Below the pieces are notes generated by a model, which saw nothing but the letters and a program-made list of their open reading frames with translations, was not told where the DNA came from and did no database searches. Both the position numbers and the translations under genes were made by a program. From NCBI RefSeq assembly GCF_009905615.1, contig NZ_JAAAKW010000024.1, forward strand, positions 1 to 58,074: a stretch of 58,074 bases of DNA, in the 5' to 3' direction. Source of the DNA: Pseudomonas sp. SLFW. GTDB taxonomy: Bacteria > Pseudomonadota > Gammaproteobacteria > Pseudomonadales > Pseudomonadaceae. Numbering within the stretch: position 1 is the stretch's first letter; each line of letters opens with the position of its first letter. This document shows, piece after piece, positions 33,972 to 41,688 of the stretch.

Positions 33972-35060
33972 ATGTACCATCGCATTTTCGGTTGCCTGTT
34001 TCTCGGGCTGGTGAGCGTGTTGCCCGTGGCGGGAAACCTCGTTCACGCCGCCGCTCAAGACAGTGCCGCCAAGCCCCATTACCTCACCGCCGTCGAGCGC
34101 GCGGGCGAACGCCTGATCGCGGTGGGGGAGCGGGGCGTCATCCTGCTGTCCGACGACGATGGCGCCAACTGGCGACAGGTCGACAGCGGCAATGACGTCA
34201 CCCTGACCGGCCTGACGGCCCTCGACCCGCAACACATTTGGGTCGTTGGCCATGAAGGCACGTTGTTGCGCAGCGACGACGGCGGCGAGCATTGGGCACC
34301 GGTGCTGCGAGGCGTGGCGGCCGCGCAATTGGCGCTGGCCGAAGTCCGGCACCTCAAGGCGTCCCCCGTTTCGGCGCAGGCGCAGCCCTTGATCGACGGC
34401 CTGGAGCGCAACGCCGAGCGCATGATCGAGACGGGTTCCAGCGAGCCGTTGTTCTCCATTCAGTTCACCGATTCGCAGCACGGTCTGGCGGTGGGCGCCT
34501 ACGGGGTGGTTCTCCGCACACAGGACGGTGGCCGTACGTGGGCCGCCGTGCTGGGGCATGTCGACAACCCTCGTAATCTGCACCTTTACGCCCTTGCCAA
34601 CGTTCAAGGGAGCCTTTACCTGGCCGGGGAGCAAGGTTTCCTGGCGCGCTCCTCCGATCAGGGTGAGCACTTTGCAAGACTGGACTCCGGCGCCTCCGCC
34701 AGTTTTTTCACCCTGACCGAAGACGCCCAGGGTGGGATTTACGCAGGGGGACTCGAAGGGGTTGCCTTGCGCTCTTCGGATCAGGGCGCCACCTGGCAGG
34801 CACTGGCGGGCGGGCCTAAACAGAGCTGGGTCGCCAGTCGACCCGGTCCAGATGACAGCGTGATATTCGCCAACGCCAACGGTGCGCTGTTTCACACCGC
34901 GAAGGACGCTGCGTTGATACCGCTCGCCCGTTCGAGGGGCGGGCCGCTGTCCGATTTCATTGCCTCGCCCACAGGGGCCACGACCGTGGTCGGCCCGGGA
35001 GGCGTGACCCACGCTTTGAAGGCTGTCTCTGACAACGCCGTACTGGAAGCCCACCAATGA
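33972..35060 (+). CDS. YCF48/BNR-repeat periplasmic beta-propeller protein
   Basis: About 362 aa. Signal peptide MYHRIFGCLFLGLVSVLPVAGNLVHA, then at least five repeats of the form G-x-x-G-x-x-LRS-D-x-G-x-x-W (GERGVILLSDDDGANW, GHEGTLLRSDDGGEHW, GAYGVVLRTQDGGRTW, GEQGFLARSSDQGEHF, GLEGVALRSSDQGATW), as in YCF48-type photosystem assembly propellers. In bacteria such proteins are found coupled to MMPL transporters. Its stop overlaps the MMPL start (ATGA at 35057). Probably a periplasmic partner of the transporter. Confidence 0.8.
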   Translation: MYHRIFGCLFLGLVSVLPVAGNLVHAAAQDSAAKPHYLTAVERAGERLIAVGERGVILLSDDDGANWRQVDSGNDVTLTGLTALDPQHIWVVGHEGTLLRSDDGGEHWAPVLRGVAAAQLALAEVRHLKASPVSAQAQPLIDGLERNAERMIETGSSEPLFSIQFTDSQHGLAVGAYGVVLRTQDGGRTWAAVLGHVDNPRNLHLYALANVQGSLYLAGEQGFLARSSDQGEHFARLDSGASASFFTLTEDAQGGIYAGGLEGVALRSSDQGATWQALAGGPKQSWVASRPGPDDSVIFANANGALFHTAKDAALIPLARSRGGPLSDFIASPTGATTVVGPGGVTHALKAVSDNAVLEAHQ

Positions 35061-37531
35061 ACCCTAAAGACATGACCGGTGCCGCCGACAGTCAGCAGCC
35101 CATGACGCTGGATCAGTTCGATCCCCGCTCGGGTTCGTTCACCGAGCGCCTGATTTTCAATCACCGTTTCATCGTGATCCTGCTGTGCGTGCTCGCGACT
35201 TTTTTTCTCGGGTGGCAATTGCGCCATCTGCAACTGAACGCCAGTTTCGAAAAGACCGTACCGACCCAGCACCCGTACCTGATTCACTACGCCGACAACA
35301 AGGACGAACTGGCGGGGCAGGGCAACGCATTGCGCATTGCGGTGGAAAACCTTGGCGGCGACATCTACGACCCGGCGTACCTGGAGACGCTGAAGCAGAT
35401 CAGCGATGAGGTGTTCCTGATTCCAGGCGTTGATCGGCCGTTCATGAAATCGCTGTGGACCTCGTCCACGCGCTGGATGGCGATCACCGAAGAGGGGCTG
35501 GACGGCGGCCCGGTGATGCCGGACGACTACGACGGCTCCAAAGCCACCCTTGAAGCGCTGCACCACAACGTCGATAACTCAGGCGAGATCGGTCGGCTGG
35601 TGGGGCTCGATGGCAAGTCGAGCATCATTTACGTGCCGCTGCTGGCCCTCGACACGCAGACCGGCTTGCCGATCGATTACGCGCAATTGTCCGCGCGCCT
35701 TGAACAGATCCGGGACAAATATCGCTCCGACAAGGTCGGCATTCACATCATCGGCTTCGCCAAGGTCGTGGGTGATCTGATCGACGGGTTGGAGCAGATC
35801 CTGCTGTTTTTCCTGCTCGCGGTAATCATCACGGGTGGCGTGTTGTACGCCTACACCCGCTGCCTGAGAAGCACGGCGCTGGTGCTGTCCTGTTCGCTGG
35901 TGGCGATCATCTGGCAGCTGGGGATGTTGCCGCTGGTGGGTTTGCAGCTCGACCCGTATTCGGTGCTGGTGCCGTTCCTGGTGTTCGCCATCGGCATCAG
36001 CCACGGCGCGCAAAAGATGAACGGCATCATGCAGGACATTGGTAAGGGCACCCACCGCCTGGTCGCTGCGCGGTTCACGTTTCGAAGGCTGTTCCTGACC
36101 GGATTGACCGCGCTGCTGTGCGACGCCGTGGGGTTTGGCGTGCTGACGATCATCCAGATCCAGATCATCCAGGACCTGGCCATGGTCGCGAGCATTGGCG
36201 TCGCCACGCTGATCTTCACCAACCTGATTTTGTTGCCGGTCTTCCTTTCGTTCGTCGGCGTGAGTCCGGTTGCCGCGCGCAAAAGCTATGAACAAAGCGT
36301 GGCAGAAACGGACACGGCGGCCCGCAATCCGTTGTGGCAATTTCTCGACCGTTTCACCCAGCGCCGTTGGGCCACCGTGGCGCTCATCGTTGCCGCTGTG
36401 CTGGCGGGTGCCGGTTTCGTGATCGGGCGGGGCGTGCAGATCGGCGACCTCGACCGGGGCGCACCGGAACTGCGTGCCGACTCGCGGTACAACCAGGACA
36501 ACGACTTCATCACCCGGCATTACGCGTCCACCAGTGACGTCCTTGTGGTGATGGTGAAAACCCCGACCAATCAATGCACGGCCTATTCGACGCTGAAAAA
36601 AGTCGACGCGCTGGAATGGCAACTGCGCAACCTGCCCGGCGTCGAGTCCACGGCCTCGCTGTCCAGCGTCAGTCGTCAGGCGCTGGTGGGCATGAACGAA
36701 GGCAACCCCAAATGGTACGACCTCAGCCATAACCAGGGCATGTTGAACGCCATCGCCACCAACACCCCGCGTTCGCTGTTCAATCAGGATTGCAATCTGC
36801 TGTCGCTCTTCGTGTACCTGAGCGATCACAAGGCCAACACGCTCAAGGCGGTCACGCAAACGGTCGAGGCCTATGCCCGGACCGCCGACGAGCCTGAGGT
36901 CAAGTTCCTGTTGGCCGCGGGCAGCGCCGGGTTCGAAGCCGCCACCAATCAGGTGGTGGAGAAGGCCAACCACGAAATGCTGTTGTGGGTGTACGCCGCC
37001 GTCACCCTGCTGTGCCTGGCGACGTTCCGCTCCTGGCGCGCGACGGTGTGCGCCATCGTGCCGCTGGTCCTGACGTCGATCCTGTGTGAAGCGTTGATGG
37101 TCATGCTCGGGATGGGCATCAAGGTCGCGACCCTGCCGGTCATCGCGCTGGGCGTGGGCATCGGGGTCGATTACGCGCTGTACGTCATGAGCGTGCTGGT
37201 GGCGCACAAACGCCAGGGCCATTCGCTGTCGGCGTCCTATTACCAGTCGCTGGTGTTCACCGGAAAGGTCGTGATGTTGACTGGCGCGACCCTGGCCTGC
37301 GCGGTCTTTCTGTGGATCTTTTCACCGATCAAATTTCAGGCGGACATGGGCGTGCTGCTGGCCTTCATGTTCCTGCTGAACATGCTGGGCGCGCTGATTC
37401 TGTTGCCCGCGCTCGCGCATTTCATGCTGCCTGATGCGCCAGACAAAGCTGCCTCCCCGGAGGCTGAAAACGGACGGCACGACCGAATAGCGCCGCCCCC
37501 CGCTGCCGCAAAACGACAGGCGTTGGTGTGA
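35057..37531 (+). CDS. MMPL/RND-superfamily inner-membrane transporter
   Basis: 824 aa with the two-half MMPL plan: TM1 (RFIVILLCVLATFFLGW), periplasmic domain, five-helix block including FLVFAIGISHGAQKMNGI, then TM7 (WATVALIVAAVLAGAGFVI) and a second block with VIALGVGIGVDYALYVMSVL, where Asp in GVDYAL is the likely proton-relay residue. Members export or import lipids and hydrophobic molecules. With DUF1302, DUF1329 and the propeller it forms an envelope-spanning module within a catabolic operon. Direction of transport is not evident. Confidence 0.84.
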   Translation: MNPKDMTGAADSQQPMTLDQFDPRSGSFTERLIFNHRFIVILLCVLATFFLGWQLRHLQLNASFEKTVPTQHPYLIHYADNKDELAGQGNALRIAVENLGGDIYDPAYLETLKQISDEVFLIPGVDRPFMKSLWTSSTRWMAITEEGLDGGPVMPDDYDGSKATLEALHHNVDNSGEIGRLVGLDGKSSIIYVPLLALDTQTGLPIDYAQLSARLEQIRDKYRSDKVGIHIIGFAKVVGDLIDGLEQILLFFLLAVIITGGVLYAYTRCLRSTALVLSCSLVAIIWQLGMLPLVGLQLDPYSVLVPFLVFAIGISHGAQKMNGIMQDIGKGTHRLVAARFTFRRLFLTGLTALLCDAVGFGVLTIIQIQIIQDLAMVASIGVATLIFTNLILLPVFLSFVGVSPVAARKSYEQSVAETDTAARNPLWQFLDRFTQRRWATVALIVAAVLAGAGFVIGRGVQIGDLDRGAPELRADSRYNQDNDFITRHYASTSDVLVVMVKTPTNQCTAYSTLKKVDALEWQLRNLPGVESTASLSSVSRQALVGMNEGNPKWYDLSHNQGMLNAIATNTPRSLFNQDCNLLSLFVYLSDHKANTLKAVTQTVEAYARTADEPEVKFLLAAGSAGFEAATNQVVEKANHEMLLWVYAAVTLLCLATFRSWRATVCAIVPLVLTSILCEALMVMLGMGIKVATLPVIALGVGIGVDYALYVMSVLVAHKRQGHSLSASYYQSLVFTGKVVMLTGATLACAVFLWIFSPIKFQADMGVLLAFMFLLNMLGALILLPALAHFMLPDAPDKAASPEAENGRHDRIAPPPAAAKRQALV

Positions 37532-37579
37532 AGACGCCGGTCGTTCAATAACAAGATGATCTGAGATGAGGAATCGATA

Positions 37580-38650
37580 ATGGCCTTTCTGCGTAACGCC
37601 TGGTACCCGGCGGGTTGGGACTACGAAGTCGAGCAAGACAAGCTTTTAAACCGCAAGCTGCTGAACGAAAACATCCTGTTTTTCCGCGACTCCCAAGGCG
37701 TCGCTCAAGCGGTGCACGACCGCTGCCCGCACCGGTTCGCGCCGCTGCACATGGGCACCCTTGACGGCGACTCCGTGCGTTGCGCGTACCACGGCCTCGA
37801 ATTCAACGGCCGTGGTGAATGCGTGCACAACCCTCATGGCGACGGCAAGATTCCCAAGGCGGCGAAGGTCAAGGCCTACCCGCTGGTCGAGCGTTACGGC
37901 GTGCTGTGGATCTGGATGGGCGCCCCTGAACTGGCCACGCCGGACACCATTCCGTTCTTCGAAGCGCTGGACCCGGAGCTCTATTACATCGGTCGCGACT
38001 ACCTGCATGCGCGGGCCAATTACGTGCTCGAAACCGACAACATCATGGACCTCAGCCACATCGAGTACCTGCACCCCAGCACCCTCGGCAGCAGCTCGGT
38101 GAGCCAGGCCACGACGGTGGTCGAACAGGACGGCGACACGGTCTGGTCCAAGCGCCTGATCCAGAATGAAATCATGCCGTCCTTCCTGTACGACATCTTC
38201 GATTTCCCGCCGGACACCCGGGTCGACCGCTGGCTCGACGTGCGCTGGGACGCCCCGGCGACGTTGCTGCTGAACACCGGCGCCACCCGCACCGGCAGCA
38301 GCCGCGAAGAAGGCAGCCCGGTCCCTACCGTGCATTTCTTCACCCCCGAAACGGAAACCACCACCCATTACTGGTTCGGGATCAGCTTCCCGAAACGTTT
38401 GGCCGAAGTCGGCGAGCAGAAAGCCAAGATGTACATTCAGGGCCTGCGTGTGCCGTTCGAAACCGAAGACCTGCCGATGCTCGAAGCGCAGCAGGCCTCC
38501 ATGGGCGATGAGGACTTCTGGGACCTCAAGCCGATCCTGTTGATCGGTGACGCCGGGGCCATTCGTGCCCGCCGCATTCTCGACAGGTTGATCCTTGAAG
38601 AACAGAACAGCCTGAACCCTTCGTCACGGAACGTGGAGAGTCCAGCATGA
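37580..38650 (+). CDS. Rieske non-heme iron oxygenase, VanA-like (O-demethylase type)
   Basis: 356 aa. Rieske [2Fe-2S] ligands C49-x-H51 and C68-x2-H71 (CAYHG) and the mononuclear-iron facial triad region N154-x2-D157-x2-H160-x4-H165 (DNIMDLSHIEYLH). The single-subunit alpha type and length match vanillate and related O-demethylases, which use a VanB-type reductase, encoded next with a 4-base overlap. It may demethylate a methoxylated aromatic before hydroxylation and ring cleavage. Other monooxygenations are possible for this family. Confidence 0.85.
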   Translation: MAFLRNAWYPAGWDYEVEQDKLLNRKLLNENILFFRDSQGVAQAVHDRCPHRFAPLHMGTLDGDSVRCAYHGLEFNGRGECVHNPHGDGKIPKAAKVKAYPLVERYGVLWIWMGAPELATPDTIPFFEALDPELYYIGRDYLHARANYVLETDNIMDLSHIEYLHPSTLGSSSVSQATTVVEQDGDTVWSKRLIQNEIMPSFLYDIFDFPPDTRVDRWLDVRWDAPATLLLNTGATRTGSSREEGSPVPTVHFFTPETETTTHYWFGISFPKRLAEVGEQKAKMYIQGLRVPFETEDLPMLEAQQASMGDEDFWDLKPILLIGDAGAIRARRILDRLILEEQNSLNPSSRNVESPA

Positions 38651-39588
38651 TCGACGTGTGTGTGGTGTCGCGCCGGTCCGAGGCGATCGACATCGACAGC
38701 TTCGAACTGGAGCGTGTCGATGGCGCGCCGTTGCCGCCGTTCACGGCCGGTGCGCACATCGACGTGCACCTGCGGAGCGGCCTGACGCGGCAGTACTCGC
38801 TGTGCAACGGGCCTCATGACACCCGTCGCTATCGCATCGGCGTGCTCAAAGACCCTGCATCACGGGGCGGTTCGCAGGCGATGCACGCGCTGCAGGTGGG
38901 CGACACGCTGTCCATCAGCGAGCCGCGCAACCTGTTCCCGCTGGTGGCCGACGCCAAGTATTCGATGCTGTTCGCAGGCGGGATCGGCATCACGCCGATC
39001 CTGTGCATGGCGCGAGAATTGTTCAACCGGGGTGCGCCGTTCGAGCTTCACTATTGCACGCGTTCAGTGGACCGCATGGCGTTCCTCAAGGAGCTGCGCG
39101 AGGCCGGTTTCGCCCACCGCGTGTTCTTCCATTTCGACGACACCCCCTCGAAACTGGACGCTGCAAAGGTACTGGAACAGCCCATGATCGGGAGCCAGCT
39201 TTACGTGTGTGGGCCGAACGGCTTCATGAACGCCGTCCTCGGTACGGCTGAACAACTGAACTGGCCAGCGGATCACCTGCACCGGGAGTATTTCGCCGCG
39301 CCGGTGGTGCAACGCAGTGCGGGCAGTTTCGACGTGGTCCTCAATAGCACCGGCGAGACTTATCACATCCCCGACGGCAAAAGCGTGGTCGAGGTGTTGG
39401 CCGAATCCGGCATCGAGATTCCGGTGTCCTGCGAACAAGGCATCTGCGGCACCTGCCTGACCAAGGTCCTCGACGGCACCCCGGACCACCGGGACATGTT
39501 CATGACCCAGGAAGAACACCAGCGCAACAACCAATTCACCCCGTGCTGCTCCCGCGCCAAAAGTCCACGGCTGGTCCTGGACCTCTGA
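38647..39588 (+). CDS. VanB-type oxidoreductase (FMN/NAD plus C-terminal 2Fe-2S)
   Basis: 313 aa. Flavin domain with RQYSLCNGP, NAD domain with FAGGIGITPILCMAR and VCGPNGFM, and plant-type ferredoxin domain with Cys262, Cys267, Cys270 and a late CC at 300-301. It passes electrons from NADH through FMN to the Rieske oxygenase encoded just upstream. Translation is coupled (ATGA-type overlap at 38647). Last gene of the operon; a terminator hairpin follows. Confidence 0.88.
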   Translation: MIDVCVVSRRSEAIDIDSFELERVDGAPLPPFTAGAHIDVHLRSGLTRQYSLCNGPHDTRRYRIGVLKDPASRGGSQAMHALQVGDTLSISEPRNLFPLVADAKYSMLFAGGIGITPILCMARELFNRGAPFELHYCTRSVDRMAFLKELREAGFAHRVFFHFDDTPSKLDAAKVLEQPMIGSQLYVCGPNGFMNAVLGTAEQLNWPADHLHREYFAAPVVQRSAGSFDVVLNSTGETYHIPDGKSVVEVLAESGIEIPVSCEQGICGTCLTKVLDGTPDHRDMFMTQEEHQRNNQFTPCCSRAKSPRLVLDL

Positions 39589-39619
39589 TCGCTCCCCCCT
39601 CACGTCCAATCACCCATCA

Positions 39620-39641
39620 GGCCAATGGCATCCCATTGGCC
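39620..39641. terminator. Bidirectional terminator between reductase and chemoreceptor genes
   Basis: GGCCAATGG-CATC-CCATTGGCC, perfect 9-bp stem, in the 72-base gap between convergent genes. Confidence 0.7.
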
Positions 39642-39660
39642 CGATGCGGTTCGCTTGCTT

Positions 39661-41301
39661 TTATAGCTTGAAGCGGCCTACCAGATCGTTGAAGGAAATC
39701 GCGAGGCGCGACAAGTCCTGCGACGACGCCGTTGTCTGGTGCGCACCCGCTGCCGTCTGGGTCGACAGGTCCTGAATGTTGACCAGGTTGCGGTCTACCT
39801 CACGCGCCACGTTCGCCTGTTGCTCACTGGCGCTGGCAATGACCAGATTCCGCTCGTTGATCTCTCCGATGCCCTGTGCGATGAGTTCCAGCGCGTCGCC
39901 GGTGGCCTGTGCGAACAGCTGCGTCTGGGTCACCAGTGATTTGCTGTTACCCATTGAAACCACCGCTTGGTCGGCGCTGGATTGAATCGACGAGATCATG
40001 CTTTCGATTTCGCCTGTGGAGGATTGGGTTCTCGCCGCCAGGGCCCTGACCTCGTCGGCGACCACCGCAAAACCGCGCCCCTGTTCACCGGCGCGCGCGG
40101 CTTCGATGGCGGCGTTCAACGCCAGCAGATTGGTCTGCTCGGCGATGCCGCGAATCACTTCCAGCACTTTGCCGATGTCCCGCACGCCGACGGCAAGGTC
40201 TTCCACGATGCCGGTGGACGAGGTGATGTTGGCGGTCGCCTGATTGACGGCGCCGACGGCCTCCTGCGCTTTCTCCAGACCGCTACTCGCCTGAGCGCTG
40301 ACCTGTTTTGACGCTTCGGACGTCGAGATGGCGTTGCGTGCGACTTCTTCAACCGCCGAGGTCATTTGCGTCACGGCGGTGGCGGCCTGCTGGATTTCGT
40401 CGTTCTGACGCAACAAGCCACGGCTGCCGTCTTCGGTCACGGCATTCAACTCCTCGGCGGCGGATGCGAGGTTGTTGGAAGCATCCGCAATCTGGTGAAT
40501 CGTGTTGCGCAGGCCTTCTTGCATCTTGCCCAAGGCCGTCAATAACTGGCCGGTTTCATCAAGGGACGTGCTGTGGATGCGCTGCGTGAGATCGCCCTTT
40601 GCGATGCGTTCAGCCGTTTCCACGGCAGTCTTGATGGGACGACTGATGAGGCGCGCCAACACGAGCCCCAGCCCCAGTGCCGCGAGGAAGGCGGCCGCAA
40701 CGCCCGTGAAGAGGATCGTCGCGGCGGTACTGGCTTGTTCGTGTGCGTCCCGCGCAGCGTCTGCAACCTGGCGGTCATTGGACTCCGCAATAGCGTCGAA
40801 TTCGCTCATGACCTGCTGGTAGCGGTCTTGCACTTCGTTGCCGACGATGGAGCGGGCAGAGGGCAAGTCGCCTGATGCCAATGCATCGAGCACGCGTTGC
40901 ACCTGGGCCTGGTACAGCGGCCAGTCCTTCACCACTTTGTCACCGGCGATACGTTCGTCTTCCACCATTGGCGTTTTGCGATAAGTCGCGAACGCGTCTT
41001 CGCTGGCTTTACGGTTGGCCCTGATGCTGGTGAGGATTTCCTGTTTGTCGCTGTCGGGCTCGTTCGCCGCCGTCACGACAATCAGGCAGTAGACGTCACG
41101 AAGCTGTGCCACCGCCTTGGTTTGGGCATCATCAATGTTTGCCACGGAAACGAAGTTGTTGGAAAACACGTTTTCCAGACTCGCCGCCAGTTGGGTAGAA
41201 CCTCGACTTCCCAACAAGCCGACGCCCAATGTAATGAATGCACATAGCCCGAACGCCATGATCAGTTTCGTGGCCAGTTTCAAGTCGTGAATGAATTTCA
41301 T
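39661..41301 (-). CDS. Methyl-accepting chemotaxis protein with four-helix-bundle sensor
   Basis: About 546 aa from the ATG at 41301 (MKFIHDLKLATKLIMAFG); the longer frame to 41445 has no family support. TM1 at 10-30, a periplasmic 4HB domain of about 150 residues, TM2 near 190-210 (ILFTGVAAAFLAALGLGLVLA), HAMP (ISRPIKTAVETAERIAKGDLT), and the signalling tip EQTNLLALNAAIEAARAGEQGRGFAVVADEVRALA. 4HB receptors include PcaY, which senses aromatic acids in P. putida. Its place after the aromatic operon suggests chemotaxis to that substrate or a metabolite. The ligand is inferred from location only. Confidence 0.87.
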   Translation of the reverse strand: MKFIHDLKLATKLIMAFGLCAFITLGVGLLGSRGSTQLAASLENVFSNNFVSVANIDDAQTKAVAQLRDVYCLIVVTAANEPDSDKQEILTSIRANRKASEDAFATYRKTPMVEDERIAGDKVVKDWPLYQAQVQRVLDALASGDLPSARSIVGNEVQDRYQQVMSEFDAIAESNDRQVADAARDAHEQASTAATILFTGVAAAFLAALGLGLVLARLISRPIKTAVETAERIAKGDLTQRIHSTSLDETGQLLTALGKMQEGLRNTIHQIADASNNLASAAEELNAVTEDGSRGLLRQNDEIQQAATAVTQMTSAVEEVARNAISTSEASKQVSAQASSGLEKAQEAVGAVNQATANITSSTGIVEDLAVGVRDIGKVLEVIRGIAEQTNLLALNAAIEAARAGEQGRGFAVVADEVRALAARTQSSTGEIESMISSIQSSADQAVVSMGNSKSLVTQTQLFAQATGDALELIAQGIGEINERNLVIASASEQQANVAREVDRNLVNIQDLSTQTAAGAHQTTASSQDLSRLAISFNDLVGRFKL

Positions 41302-41688
41302 GACGCATTGCTCCGTGTGTGCTGTTCTTATTGTGGTGGGGAATATGTCCAGCCTCCAAAGTGAACCGGACATGCTGATGATGAGGTCGGTGTGTCTGAC
41401 GCAGGCTGTACCCGGTAAGAGCGCGGGTACGTTTGCAACGGGCAAATATTCATCGGCATCGACGCCATAATACTGAGATACATACTTTGGAAGATGCAGT
41501 GAGTCGTATTGATCGTATCAATAGCTGCTATATGCTTTTCGCGAGTCTTTCTGCGGCGCAACATGCTTAATGATGTAAAAAGAGTATCTTTACGGCGCTC
41601 AGGGTTAACGCGTTTCATTGCACTGACGAACAAATTACTTGTCCGTTTCCTGTCAATGCGCCGCTGTTTTGAACGGATTGACGAACAG
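41302..41688. other. 387-base AT-richer intergenic region upstream of chemoreceptor
   Basis: Two minus-strand genes flank it. It is visibly lower in GC than its surroundings, with A/T tracts at 41574-41582. I found no convincing gene, tRNA or long inverted repeat. It should hold the chemoreceptor promoter and the end of the upstream oxidoreductase transcript. Confidence 0.5.

Noticed and set aside
35579..37222. 547-codon antisense open frame under the MMPL gene
   Set aside because: His/Gln/Arg-rich shadow translation, no family signature; the plus-strand transporter is unambiguous.
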